From positions 1 through 64,000 of the forward strand of contig SUGL01000026.1 in assembly GCA_004963905.1 (NCBI GenBank): a stretch of DNA of 64,000 nucleotides, read 5' to 3'. Both the position numbers and the translations under genes were made by a program. This DNA comes from Mesorhizobium sp. Its GTDB lineage: Bacteria; Pseudomonadota; Alphaproteobacteria; Rhizobiales; Rhizobiaceae. Under the pieces are notes generated by a model. That model saw only the letters and a program-made list of their open reading frames with translations. It ran no database searches and was not told where the DNA came from. Position 1 is the first letter of the stretch, and each line of letters opens with the position of its first letter. Positions 8,102 to 18,602 of the stretch are shown here, in pieces.

Positions 8102-8833
8102 GTGACAGACAGCCTCCCGCCCATTCAGACCACGGCCCGCGATGACGCGGTGCTGAAGGCGTTGGCGGGTTTCGTACGGCAGGAGGCGCTGGGGCCCGGC
8201 GAAAAACTTCCGACCGAGCGTATCCTGGCCGAGCGTCTCAAGGTCAGCCGCAACACGGTGCGTGAGGCGCTCACGCGCTGGGAAGGGTTGGGTCTCGTCG
8301 AGCGGCGGCAGGGCAGCGGCACCTATCTCAAGGCCGCCGTCTCGCCCGACATGCTGCACATGCCGCTGACGCTTGCCGGCGGCAATGATTTCGCCGGCCT
8401 GATGTCGACGCTTGAAATCCGCCGTGCGCTGGAAGCTGAAGCCGCCGCGCTCTGCGCCATTCGCGCCGGCAAGGCCGAGATCGCCGAGATCGAGCGCAAG
8501 CTCGACATCATGGAAGAGGCCTTCCGCACCCGCGACGGCATGTCCTCGGAGGAGGACTGGGAATTCCACCAGGCGATCTTCCGCGCCTCCGGCAATCCGC
8601 TGTTCGAGCAGATTATCGCCGCCATGTATGAGCTGTTCCATCGCTTTTGGGAACATCCGCTCGGCGTGCGCGATTTCGGCCACGCCAGCTTTCCCTACCA
8701 CCGCACCATTTTCGACCGCATCGCCGCGCACGACCCCGAGGGGGCACGCGCCGAGGCGCTGAAGCTCATCGCCACCGTCGAGGACGACCTGAAGCGCGGT
8801 GCTGCCAACCTCAAACTTTCGGACCGCAAATGA
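8102..8833 (+). CDS. FadR-subfamily GntR transcriptional regulator
   Basis: 243 residues. The N-terminal winged helix (about 15-78) carries LPTERILAERLKVSRNTVREAL and the wing LVERRQGSGTYL. The C-terminal all-helical FCD effector domain (about 100-235) carries the metal/ligand-binding histidine pattern WEFHQAIFRASGNP and YHRTIFDRIAAHD. The start is a GTG with only a weak ribosome site. It is translationally coupled (ATGA overlap) to the PLP-enzyme gene and is probably the local repressor of the 8.1-14.4 kb catabolic/transport operon through the operator at 8065-8075. Confidence 0.92.
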   Translation: MTDSLPPIQTTARDDAVLKALAGFVRQEALGPGEKLPTERILAERLKVSRNTVREALTRWEGLGLVERRQGSGTYLKAAVSPDMLHMPLTLAGGNDFAGLMSTLEIRRALEAEAAALCAIRAGKAEIAEIERKLDIMEEAFRTRDGMSSEEDWEFHQAIFRASGNPLFEQIIAAMYELFHRFWEHPLGVRDFGHASFPYHRTIFDRIAAHDPEGARAEALKLIATVEDDLKRGAANLKLSDRK

Positions 8834-10032
8834 ACGAGCAGCCCACAAGCTTCGACCCGGCTTCCCTGGCCAGCGACTATCTCGGCGAGGCGGCGACGCT
8901 TCTGGCGCATGACGATCCGTTCCCCGGTGGCGCGGTTGTGCCGCCGATCTATCAGACCTCGCTGTTCACCTTCGACAACTATGCCGACATGGCCGACACC
9001 TTCGCCGGCCGCCGCCGCCAGCCGATCTATTCGCGCGGCGACAATCCGACGGTGATGGAGTTCGAGGCGCGCGTCGCAGCACTGGAAGGCGCAGAAGCCG
9101 CGCGCGGCTTTTCCAGTGGCATGGCGGCGATCAGCGCCACGGCGCTCGCCTTCGTTGGCGCCGGCGAACGCATCGTTGCCGTGCGCAACTGCTATGGCGA
9201 CGCCTATCGGCTGTTCGAGCGGCTGTTTCCACGTCTCAACATCAAGGTCGACTATGTCGACGGTTCCGATCCGGACTCGGTCGCGGCGGCGCTGCCAGGC
9301 GCAAAGCTGCTCTACCTCGAAAGCCCGACCTCGATGATTTTCGAGCTGCAGGACATTGAGCATCTGACGCGGCTGGCGAAGGAACAGGGCATCGTCACCA
9401 GCATCGACAATTCCTGGGCGACGCCGGTCTTCCAGAAGCCGATTTCGCACGGTGTCGACCTGGTGCTGCATTCGGCCTCGAAATATCTCGGCGGCCACAG
9501 CGACACCGTTGCCGGCGTCGTGGCGGGCTCGGCCGCCCATATCAGGCACATCAACGAGCAGACCTACTCCTCGCTCGGCGGCAAGCTATCGCCCTTCGAA
9601 GGCTGGCTTTTGCTGCGCGGCCTGCGCACGCTGCCGCTGAGACTGCCGCACCACATGAAGAGCGGTCTGACCCTTGCCGAGCGCCTCAAGGCGCATGGCC
9701 AGGTCGAGCGGGTCAATCACCCCGCCTATTCCAACCATCCCGGCAAGAAGACGCTTGCCGGCTATGCCGGGCTGTTCTCTTTCGAGGTCACGGAGGATGT
9801 CGACATTCCGGCTTTCGTCGACGCGCTGAAGCTCTTCCGCATCGGCGTCAGCTGGGGCGGCCATGAAAGCTTGGTCGTGCCGGCAAAGGCCTCGCTCGAG
9901 CAAACGCCGGGCCTCAATTCGATGGCGCGCTTCGGCGTCAGCCCCCGAACCATCCGCTTCAATGTCGGATTGGAAAATGTCGAGGACCTTTGGGCGGACA
10001 TCGCCCAGGCCTTCGACAAGTCAAAAAAATAA
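8830..10032 (+). CDS. PLP-dependent Cys/Met metabolism enzyme (cystathionine gamma-synthase/lyase family)
   Basis: 400 residues, fold-type I PLP enzyme of the trans-sulfuration family. Visible are the substrate/PLP region SRGDNP (68-73, here Asp where typical members have an Asn-Pro-T run), FSSGMAAI (94-101), the aspartate that binds the pyridine nitrogen (SIDNSWATP, about 191-199) and the Schiff-base lysine in HSASKYLGGHSD (Lys218). Members eliminate or replace substituents at the beta or gamma carbon of amino acids. Its place between a regulator and a CUT1-type importer suggests that the imported compound, or a product of it, is its substrate. The reaction cannot be assigned more exactly. 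Confidence 0.85.
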   Translation: MNEQPTSFDPASLASDYLGEAATLLAHDDPFPGGAVVPPIYQTSLFTFDNYADMADTFAGRRRQPIYSRGDNPTVMEFEARVAALEGAEAARGFSSGMAAISATALAFVGAGERIVAVRNCYGDAYRLFERLFPRLNIKVDYVDGSDPDSVAAALPGAKLLYLESPTSMIFELQDIEHLTRLAKEQGIVTSIDNSWATPVFQKPISHGVDLVLHSASKYLGGHSDTVAGVVAGSAAHIRHINEQTYSSLGGKLSPFEGWLLLRGLRTLPLRLPHHMKSGLTLAERLKAHGQVERVNHPAYSNHPGKKTLAGYAGLFSFEVTEDVDIPAFVDALKLFRIGVSWGGHESLVVPAKASLEQTPGLNSMARFGVSPRTIRFNVGLENVEDLWADIAQAFDKSKK

Positions 10033-10057
10033 GGTGTTCAAAATGGGAGTTCCGAAC

Positions 10058-11335
10058 ATGAAAAGACTGACGTTCATGCTTGCCGCCGTCGCCGGTCTGG
10101 CGATCTCTGCCAGCAGCGCGCTCGCCGACACCACCGTCAAGATGGTCGAGGTCATCACCAGCCCGCCGCGCACCGAATTCCTGAAGAAGCAGATTGCCGA
10201 GTTCGAGCAGGCCAATCCCGGCATCAAGGTCGAGCTGGTCTCGCTGCCCTGGGGCCAGGCCTTCGAAAAATTCCTGACCATGGTGCAGGCAGGCGACACG
10301 CCCGACGTCGTCGAGATGCCGGAGCGCTGGATGGGACTCTATGCCAATAACGGCCAGCTCGAGGATCTTGGCCCCTACATGGCCAAATGGGACGACGCCA
10401 AGACGCTGGGCGACCGCGCCAAGCAGTTCGGCTCGACCGTCAACAACACCCAGTTCATGATCCCTTACGGCTACTATGTGAACGCGCTGTTCTGGAACAA
10501 GAAGCTGTTCAAGGAAGCGGGCCTCGACCGTCCGCCGGCAACCCTCGACGAGTTCGTCGAGTTCTCGAAGAAGATCTCGGCCATTCCCGGCAAATACGGT
10601 TACTGCCTGCGCGGCGGCCCCGGCGCCTTCAACGGCATGCACATGTTCATGAACATCGCCGACGGCAAGGGCGGCTACTTCACCGACGACGGCACCTCGA
10701 CCATCAACGACGAGGGCTCGGTCAAGGGCCTGCAGATGTTGGCCGACATGTACAAGAATGGCCTGGCGCCGAAGGACGCAGTGAGCTGGGGCTTCAACGA
10801 GACGGTGACCGGCTTCTATTCCGGCACCTGCGCCATGCTCAACCAGGATCCGGATGCGCTGCTCGGCATCGCCGACAAGATGAGCGCCGACGACTTCGCC
10901 GTCGCGCCGCTCCCCGTAGGCCCGAGCGGCAAATCCTATCCGACGCTGGGCTATGCCGGCTGGGCGATGTTCGCCAACTCGCAGCACAAGGACGAGGCCT
11001 GGAAGCTGATGGCGACGCTATTGTCGCCCAAGGACAATCTGGAATGGGCCAAGGAAGTCGGCGTCGTCCCGATCCACAACGGCGCCGACCAGGACGCCCA
11101 TTTCAAGACCGAGCAGTTCAAGGGCTGGTTCACCGAGCTCAGCGACAGCTCCAAATATGAGATGGTGACGCCGCCGACGCATCTGGAGAACCTCGGCAAT
11201 TTCGTCGACCAGGTGGCGATCAAGAACTTCCAGGAGGTGCTGCTCGGCCAGAAGCCGGCCAAGCAGGTAGCCGACGAATGGGCTGCGTTCCTGACCAAGG
11301 AGCAGCAGGCCTGGCTGGCCAAGAACAAGAAGTAG
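10058..11335 (+). CDS. Extracellular solute-binding protein, family 1 (CUT1 sugar-type ABC importer)
   Basis: 425 residues with a Sec signal peptide (MKRLTFMLAAVAGLAISASSALA), so it is a periplasmic binding protein of the MalE/UgpB type. TPDVVEMPERW, NALFWNKKLFKEAGLD and LGYAGWAMFANSQHKDEAWKLM are typical of the family. The start at 10058 follows a GGAG; an in-frame ATG five codons earlier is also possible. It feeds the two permeases and ATPase downstream. A strong hairpin directly after the stop may raise its transcript level relative to the permeases. The ligand is unknown. Confidence 0.9.
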   Translation: MKRLTFMLAAVAGLAISASSALADTTVKMVEVITSPPRTEFLKKQIAEFEQANPGIKVELVSLPWGQAFEKFLTMVQAGDTPDVVEMPERWMGLYANNGQLEDLGPYMAKWDDAKTLGDRAKQFGSTVNNTQFMIPYGYYVNALFWNKKLFKEAGLDRPPATLDEFVEFSKKISAIPGKYGYCLRGGPGAFNGMHMFMNIADGKGGYFTDDGTSTINDEGSVKGLQMLADMYKNGLAPKDAVSWGFNETVTGFYSGTCAMLNQDPDALLGIADKMSADDFAVAPLPVGPSGKSYPTLGYAGWAMFANSQHKDEAWKLMATLLSPKDNLEWAKEVGVVPIHNGADQDAHFKTEQFKGWFTELSDSSKYEMVTPPTHLENLGNFVDQVAIKNFQEVLLGQKPAKQVADEWAAFLTKEQQAWLAKNKK

Positions 11336-11346
11336 GCGCAGGTTCT

Positions 11347-11517
11347 TCCTTCTCCCCGTTTCACGGGGAGAAGGTGTCACGAAGTGACGGATGAGGGGCA
11401 GCGCCGAGTTCTGAGAAGCTGGCGCCGCCCCTCATCTGCCTGCCCTCCTACGCAGCAGCTGCGCTGCAGTTGCGGAGGGTGAACCGGCATCTTCTCTCCG
11501 TTGAACGGAGAGGAGGG
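11347..11517. repeat. Intergenic palindromic repeat after the binding-protein gene
   Basis: It begins with a perfect 11-bp hairpin at 11348-11374 (CCTTCTCCCCG and CGGGGAGAAGG around TTTCA) and ends with a second hairpin at 11491-11515 (CTCTCCGTT...AACGGAGAG), with GATGAGGGG/CCCCTCATC arms between. It is the same general repeat class as the segment at the left window edge. Its position inside the transporter operon fits an mRNA-stabilising structure that favours the binding-protein message. Confidence 0.7.
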
Positions 11518-11564
11518 GGCTGTCGCTTACGCCGCATCACCCATCACCCGTAGAGCCAGAACTT

Positions 11565-12488
11565 ATGACCTACGCAGTGCCCGAAATCCGATCAGCGGCC
11601 CGGCCGAAAAAGAAGCGGCTGAGCAAGGCCGCGATCGAGCCTTGGCTCTATCTTTCGCCGGCTATCGTTCTGCTGGTCGTGGTGCTGTTGGTGCCGCTGA
11701 TCATCGGCATCAGCTATTCCTTCCGCAAATTCTCGGCCTTCAAGTCGGAATATGTCGGGCTCGGCCAGTATCAGGCGATGCTCTCCGACGCCGTGCTCGG
11801 CCAGGCGCTGATCAACACGCTGTGGTGGACGGTCGCCAGCCTGTTCTTCCAGTTCCTCCTCGGGCTCGGCCTGGCGCTGTTGCTCGACAAGCCCTTCTAC
11901 GGCCGCAGGATAGTGCAGGCGGTGGTGTTTCTGCCCTGGGCGGTGCCGTCCTTTCTATCGGGCCTCACCTGGGCCTGGCTGTTCAACCCGATCATCGGGC
12001 CGCTGCCGCACTGGCTGTTCGCGCTCGGGCTGAAGGCGGAGCCGACCAATGTATTGTCCGACCCGGCCACCGCCATGTGGGGGCCGATCGTTGCCAATAT
12101 CTGGTTCGGCATCCCCTTCTTCGCCATCACGCTGCTTGCTGCGCTGAAGTCGATCCCCTCCGAGCTGCATGAGGCGGCGGCCATCGACGGCGCGTCGCCC
12201 TGGCAGCGCTTCACCAAGGTGACGCTGCCGTTCCTGGCCCCGACCATCGTCATCACCGTCATGCTGCGCACCATCTGGATCGCCACCTTCGCCGACCTGA
12301 TCTTCGTCATGACCGAAGGCGGACCGGCGGGCTCGACCAGCACCGTGCCGGTCTACATCTATGTCAGCGCCTTCAAGTCGCTGGACAAAGGCTATGCCTC
12401 GGCAGTCGCCGTGCTGCTCTTGGTGCTGCTCATTGCCTACGCGATTGGCCTGATCGCAATCCGCCGCACGCTTGTGAGGCATGTCTGA
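11565..12488 (+). CDS. CUT1 ABC importer permease (MalF/UgpA type)
   Basis: 307 residues with six predicted membrane helices (first LYLSPAIVLLVVVLLVPLIIG). The cytoplasmic EAA loop is LHEAAAIDGASPWQRFTKVTLP (about 205-226). It forms the inner-membrane channel with the next gene, overlapping it by one base (TGATG). The transported substrate is not evident; CUT1 systems carry sugars, polyols or glycerol phosphate derivatives. Confidence 0.92.
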   Translation: MTYAVPEIRSAARPKKKRLSKAAIEPWLYLSPAIVLLVVVLLVPLIIGISYSFRKFSAFKSEYVGLGQYQAMLSDAVLGQALINTLWWTVASLFFQFLLGLGLALLLDKPFYGRRIVQAVVFLPWAVPSFLSGLTWAWLFNPIIGPLPHWLFALGLKAEPTNVLSDPATAMWGPIVANIWFGIPFFAITLLAALKSIPSELHEAAAIDGASPWQRFTKVTLPFLAPTIVITVMLRTIWIATFADLIFVMTEGGPAGSTSTVPVYIYVSAFKSLDKGYASAVAVLLLVLLIAYAIGLIAIRRTLVRHV

Positions 12489-13336
12489 TGATCGCCGGTC
12501 GCTCCACCTTCTCGCGCATCGCCGGCGGCATCGGCCTTTACGCCGCGATCGCCGCCTATGTGATCTTCGCGCTGTTCCCGATCTTCTGGACGCTGAAGAT
12601 CTCGGTGACGCCAGAGCGCCTGCTCTATTCGGAAGGCATCACCTTCTGGCCGTCGGAGATGACCTTTCAGAACTTCGCCACCGTGCTCGAAGCTTCCGAT
12701 TTCCCGCGCTATTTCCTGAACAGCGTCATCGTCTCGGTGTCGACGGCAGCCCTGGTGACGGTCATTGCCACGCTGGCCGGCTACGCCATGTCGCGCTTCA
12801 CCTTCCGTGGCAAGGCCACCCTCGCCATCTTGCTGCTGCTCACCCAAACTTTCCCGCTGGTCATGGTCATCCCGCCGATCTACCGCATCATGGGCGATCT
12901 CGGCCTAACCAACAGCCTGATCGGCCTCATCATCATCTACACCGCCTTCAACACCGCCTTCGCCACCTTCCTCATGCAGTCCTTCTTCGACGGCATCCCG
13001 AAGGATCTGGAGGAAGCCGCGATGATCGACGGTTGCACGCGCGCCCAGGCCATGCGCAGGGTCATCGTGCCGCTCACTCTGCCTGGCATGGGCGCGACGC
13101 TCGGCTTCGTCTTCACCGCCGCATGGAGCGAGTTGCTGTTCGCGCTGATGCTGATCTCCAGCGACGAGCAGAAGACCTTCGCCGTTGGCCTGCTCACGTT
13201 CATCGGCAAGTTCGCGGTCGACTGGGGGCAGATGATGGCGGCATCCATCCTGGCGCTGATCCCGGTCTGCGTCTTCTTCGCCTTCCTGCAACGCTATCTC
13301 GTCACCGGCCTCACCGCCGGCGCGGTCAAAGGATAA
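12488..13336 (+). CDS. CUT1 ABC importer permease (MalG/UgpE type)
   Basis: 282 residues with six predicted membrane helices. The EAA loop is LEEAAMIDGCTRAQAMRRVIVP (about 178-199), followed by LPGMGATLGFVFTAAWSELLFAL. It is the partner of the preceding permease and is translationally coupled to it. The ATPase follows after 3 bp. Confidence 0.92.
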   Translation: MIAGRSTFSRIAGGIGLYAAIAAYVIFALFPIFWTLKISVTPERLLYSEGITFWPSEMTFQNFATVLEASDFPRYFLNSVIVSVSTAALVTVIATLAGYAMSRFTFRGKATLAILLLLTQTFPLVMVIPPIYRIMGDLGLTNSLIGLIIIYTAFNTAFATFLMQSFFDGIPKDLEEAAMIDGCTRAQAMRRVIVPLTLPGMGATLGFVFTAAWSELLFALMLISSDEQKTFAVGLLTFIGKFAVDWGQMMAASILALIPVCVFFAFLQRYLVTGLTAGAVKG

Positions 13337-13339
13337 AAG

Positions 13340-14403
<1,064 letters not shown>

Positions 14404-14407
<4 letters not shown>

Positions 14408-16209
14408 ATCAACTCGTCTCTCCGCCAGCAGGCGACCAGATGACCGTCCCCTGCATCGACGGCGGGCGGCTCCGCCTCCTTGCAGCTTGGCGTGGCCAAT
14501 GGACAACGTTCGGCGAATGCACACCCGCTGTTCGAAGTGATCTCAGCCGCTACCCCAGCCTGGATGGAAACCGTCGACGTGGTTTCGTCTGAAGACGCGG
14601 CGAGAAGCAATTTCGTGTAGGGGTGATTGGGTCCGCGAAAGACCTGTTCGGATGTGCCGGTCTCGACCAGCCGGCCTTGGTAGAGCACGCCGATCCTGTC
14701 GGCCATGTAGCGCACGACCTTGAGATCATGGCTGATGAACAGATAGGTCGTGTCCTTTTCCCGCTGCAGGTCGTTGAGCAGGTTGAGCACCGTCGCCTGC
14801 ACCGAGACGTCGAGCGCCGAGGTCGGCTCGTCCAGCACCACCACCTTCGGCGCGCCGGCGAAGGCGCGCGCGATCGCCGCTCTTTGCCGCTGTCCGCCGG
14901 AGAGCGAGCGCGGTTTCTGCTCCGCGGTCGTGCCCGCCAGTCGAACCGATCGCAAGAGTTCGCCGACACGCTCCCGCGCATCGTTGCGGCCTAGGCCGGC
15001 GAGCCGCCGCAATGGCCGGCTGAGAATCCTGCCGATCCGGTGACGCGGATTGAGCGTGCGGTCGGGAGACTGGAAGACCATCTGCATATCCCGCCGCTCG
15101 CCTGGCGCTCGCTTCTCGGCGCGCGCCGCAACTCTTCTGCCGAACAACTCGACCGATCCTTGGCTGGGGATCTGCAGGCCGGTGACGATCCGCGCCAGCG
15201 TCGACTTGCCGGAGCCGGATTCGCCGATCAGGCCGAAGGTCTCGCCTTGCTCGATCTTGAGGTTAATATCGTGCAGCACGGCCTGGCTGCCGAAGGAATG
15301 GCTGATCGCCTTGCAGGCGATCGCGGTCCGGCGCTCAACTTGCTGACCGGTCCTGCTTGCGACGCCGCCCTCTTCGCTGCGCCCGGCCGCGCCCATCTCG
15401 GCCAATCGGCCGTCGTGCTTGGTCCGCGCCGGGATCGACGCGATGAGCGTCTTTGTATAGGCATGAGAAGGGTTTTCGAAAACATCCTCGGCGCGGCCGG
15501 TCTCGACCACCGTTCCCGACTGCATCACCGCCACCCTGTCGCAGGAGCGGCGGATCAGGTTGATGTCGTGGCTGATCAACAGGATGCTGGTTTTGTGGTC
15601 CCGGCGCAGGTCGTCGAGGATGGCGATGACTTCCGACTGCACGCTGGCGTCGAGCGCGGTCGTCGGCTCGTCCAGCACCAGCAGCGCCGGGTCGAGCGCG
15701 ACGGCGATCGCGATGTTGGCGCGCTGCTGCATGCCGCCGGAAAGCTCGTGCGGATAGAGGTCGAGCACCCGCTCCGGATTGCCGACCCGCACCCGCTTCA
15801 GCAATTCGGCCGAACGCCAGCGCGCCTCCTCGTGGCGCACCGGGCGATGGCGCATGATCGTCTCGCCGATCTGGCGGCCGATCGTCATCGCCGGATTGAG
15901 CGCGGCGCCTGGATGCTGGTAGACGGCGGCGATGCGATCGCCCCTCAGGCGGCGCAATTCTTCACTCGAAAGGCCGCGCAGCTCGTGGCCCTCGAATTCC
16001 AGCGCCGAGGCCGCGATGCGGGCATTTCCCGGCAGGTAGCGCAGTATGGCCAGAGCCACGGAGCTTTTGCCGGAGCCTGACTCGCCGACCAGTCCGAGCG
16101 CTTCGCCCTGGCCTATGGCGAGCGACACGGCGTCGACGGCGGATTGCCATCCTCTTTTCCCGCCATAGGCGATCGAAAGTTTTTCCACATTCAGCACTGA
16201 AGAGGACAT
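14404..16209 (-). CDS. Fused double ATPase of a peptide/nickel-type ABC importer (DppD-DppF fusion)
   Basis: 601 residues holding two complete nucleotide-binding domains. The first has Walker A GESGSGKSS and signature LSGGMQQRANIA. The second has GESGSGKST and LSGGQRQRAAIARA, followed by the oligopeptide-transporter C-terminal element (FAERCPLATPSC), which carries conserved cysteines. The start chosen is the ATG giving MSSSVLNVEKLSIAYG. It is divergent from the monooxygenase operon across 191 bp and supplies the ATPase for the binding protein and two permeases encoded there. Confidence 0.92.
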
Positions 16210-16400
16210 CGGACCTCGAAACCACTTTCTTTCGGTGCCCTCATCAGGGGCAATCGCTTCCACTTGTTCAGTATATAATCTCTATAAAATTACTCGAATT
16301 AATGGCGAGCGCAATCTAGCCTTTTGCAGATCGAGGGATTGCCGGGCGCGCTGAAGGATGCGTGCCGGCTTCTCCACCGCGGATTTGCAAGGAGGCCGGC
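16210..16400. promoter_or_regulatory. Divergent promoter region of the ABC/monooxygenase locus
   Basis: An unusually AT-rich stretch (about 16268-16300) between the divergent ATPase and monooxygenase genes contains TATAAT (16274-16279) and TATAAA (16283-16288). A very good ribosome site, AAGGAGG (16389-16395), precedes the monooxygenase ATG. No operator was identified with confidence. Confidence 0.45.
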
Positions 16401-17759
16401 ATGGCGCGAAACCAGATGATCCTCAGCGCATTCTTCTTCAACCCGCAGGGCGACCATCGCATGTCGTGGCGGCATCCGCGCGCGCCTGGACGCGAAGTGC
16501 TCGGCTTCGACTATTATCGCGAGCTGGTCCAGGCCGCCGAGCGCGCCAGGATCGACACCATCTTCGTCGCCGACCACGTGTCGATCTGGGATTCGGTGAA
16601 GAGCGGCGTCGCCCACTATGCCAATGGCCGCCTCGAGCCGCTGACGCTTTTGTCGGCGCTGGCCGGCGTGACCAAGCACATCGGCCTGATCACCACCGCG
16701 TCGAGCTCCTACAGCGAGCCATACAATGTGGCGCGCCTGTTCGCCTCGCTCGACCACATCAGCCAGGGCAGGGCCTCCTGGAACGTCGTCACCTCGGCCA
16801 TGGACGAGGAGGCGCGCAATTTCGGCCGCGACGGCAATATCGAGCATGGCTTCCGCTACCAGCGCGCCGCCGAGTTCCTCGATATCGTCAAGGGGCTGTG
16901 GGACAGCTGGGAAGACGAGGCGCTGCTGTTCGACAAGGACAGCGGCTACTTCGCCGATCCGGACAAGGTCCATGCGCTCGACCACCGCGGCGCGCATTTC
17001 AAGGTGCGCGGGCCGCTCAACGTCCCGCGGCCGCCGCAGGGTCATCCGCTGATCGTCCAGGCCGGCTCGTCCGAGGACGGCAAGAATTTCGCCACCGCTC
17101 ATGCCGACGCCCATTTCGCCATCTACAGCACCAGGGAAGACGGCATCAAATATCGCGAGGACATCAACGAGCGGCTGGCGCGTCACGGCAGGCGGCCGGA
17201 AAGCTTCAAGATCCTGCCGGGTATCCTGCCGATCGTCGCCGCTTCCGAGGCCGAGGCGCGCGACAGGCAGGACTACCTGCAGACGTTGCTTCCCGACCGT
17301 GTCGGCATCGATCTCCTGTCGAGCTGGAGCGGCATCGATCTCTCCGCCTATCCGCCGGACGGTCCGCTGCCGCAGCTTCCGGATGAAAGCACCTTCAACG
17401 GCGGGCGCACCTCGCTCAACCGCGTCAGGCAGTGGGCCACGCAGAGCCTGACTCTGCGCGAGATCGCCCGCAAGCTTGCCAACAGCGGCTCGGTGCCGAC
17501 CGTCGCCGGCACGCCGAAGCAGATCGCCGACCAGCTGCAGGACTGGTTCGAGGCCGGCGCCGCCGACGGCTTCAACCTGATGTTCCCGCTGCTGCCGGAG
17601 GACTGGGTCAACTTCGCCGAGCAGGTCGTGCCGGAGCTGCAGCGCCGCGGTGCCTTCCCGACCGAATACGCGCCCGGAACGCTGCGCGATCGCTTCGGGG
17701 TCGCCCGTCCCGCCAACCGCTTCGCCGAGCAGCGCGCCAATCAGCGCGCCGTATCCTGA
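16401..17759 (+). CDS. LLM-class flavin-dependent monooxygenase (NtaA/SnaA/DszA type)
   Basis: 452 residues, bacterial-luciferase-like TIM barrel. Family features include GDHRMSWRHPRA near the N-terminus, FVADHVSIWD, TTASSSYSEPYNVARLFASLDHIS, GRASWNVVTS and the long insert with LIVQAGSSEDGKNFA. Members use reduced FMN from a partner reductase to oxidise small organics such as nitrilotriacetate, dibenzothiophene sulfone or alkyl-sulfur compounds. No flavin reductase gene is visible nearby. It lies with a peptide/nickel-type importer, so an imported N- or S-containing compound is the likely substrate (inference). Confidence 0.92.
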   Translation: MARNQMILSAFFFNPQGDHRMSWRHPRAPGREVLGFDYYRELVQAAERARIDTIFVADHVSIWDSVKSGVAHYANGRLEPLTLLSALAGVTKHIGLITTASSSYSEPYNVARLFASLDHISQGRASWNVVTSAMDEEARNFGRDGNIEHGFRYQRAAEFLDIVKGLWDSWEDEALLFDKDSGYFADPDKVHALDHRGAHFKVRGPLNVPRPPQGHPLIVQAGSSEDGKNFATAHADAHFAIYSTREDGIKYREDINERLARHGRRPESFKILPGILPIVAASEAEARDRQDYLQTLLPDRVGIDLLSSWSGIDLSAYPPDGPLPQLPDESTFNGGRTSLNRVRQWATQSLTLREIARKLANSGSVPTVAGTPKQIADQLQDWFEAGAADGFNLMFPLLPEDWVNFAEQVVPELQRRGAFPTEYAPGTLRDRFGVARPANRFAEQRANQRAVS

Positions 17760-17770
17760 GGAGAGCTGCC

Positions 17771-18544
17771 ATGACCGCCGCTCCGAGACTGCAGCCGCGC
17801 GAAGCAACCGCGCCGCAGCTGATCAATGTCCTGCACAGCCCCAAGCGCATCCGCGTCAAATTCGGCGGCCGCGTCGTCGCCGACAGCCGCAACGTGCTGG
17901 TGCTGCGCTCCAACCATTTTCTGCCGATCTATTTCTTCCCACTCTCGGCGGTCGACCAGTCGGTGCTGAAGCCGTCGAAGCACGGCCAGCAGCATGCCGT
18001 CGGCGGCGAGACGAGATACTGGGATATCGAAGCCGGGGACAGGCGCGCGCCTGACGCGGCCTGGTCATTCACTGCACCGCCCGACGAGAACCTTGCGCCG
18101 CTCGCCGGCCGCATCGCCTTCACCTGGAACCTCGTCGACCAGTGGTTCGAGGAGGAGGAAGAGGTCTTCGTCCATGCCCGCGATCCCTATGCGCGCATCG
18201 ACGTGCTGCAGAGTTCCAGTCATGTCGAAGTCTGGTTCGACGGCGAGCTGATCGCCGACAGCTACCGCCCGGTCTTGCTGTTCGAGACGCATCTACCGAC
18301 GCGTTTCTATCTTCCGCCGGAGGATGTCCGGCTCGACCGGCTGAGGGCCTCGTTGACGAGGACCCGATGCCCCTACAAGGGCATCGCCTCCTACTGGTCC
18401 GGCGTGCTCAAGGACGGCTCGCTGCGCGAGGACATCGCCTGGAGCTATCGCGATCCGATCGCCGAGATGCCGAAGATCAAGGGGCTGATCGCCTTCTATC
18501 CGCAAGCAGTCGACCGCATCCATCTCGACGGCCAGCCGGTCTGA
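17771..18544 (+). CDS. Tandem DUF427 domain protein
   Basis: 257 residues with two copies of the small beta-rich DUF427 domain (about 25-120 and 140-245). Both carry the pattern VxxxGxxxADSxxxxxLxExxxxxxxYxPxxDV; in the second copy it reads VEVWFDGELIADSYRPVLLF and continues to a Tyr-Trp motif (ASYWSGVL). The function is unknown; no signal peptide, so cytoplasmic. It starts 11 bp after the monooxygenase stop behind AGGAGAG, so it is co-transcribed and probably helps in the same catabolic route. Confidence 0.88.
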   Translation: MTAAPRLQPREATAPQLINVLHSPKRIRVKFGGRVVADSRNVLVLRSNHFLPIYFFPLSAVDQSVLKPSKHGQQHAVGGETRYWDIEAGDRRAPDAAWSFTAPPDENLAPLAGRIAFTWNLVDQWFEEEEEVFVHARDPYARIDVLQSSSHVEVWFDGELIADSYRPVLLFETHLPTRFYLPPEDVRLDRLRASLTRTRCPYKGIASYWSGVLKDGSLREDIAWSYRDPIAEMPKIKGLIAFYPQAVDRIHLDGQPV

Positions 18545-18602
18545 CCGCGCTTCGCCCATTCCAACTCGGTTTCATTCAATTTCAAGTTTCAAGGAGAGGC
18601 AC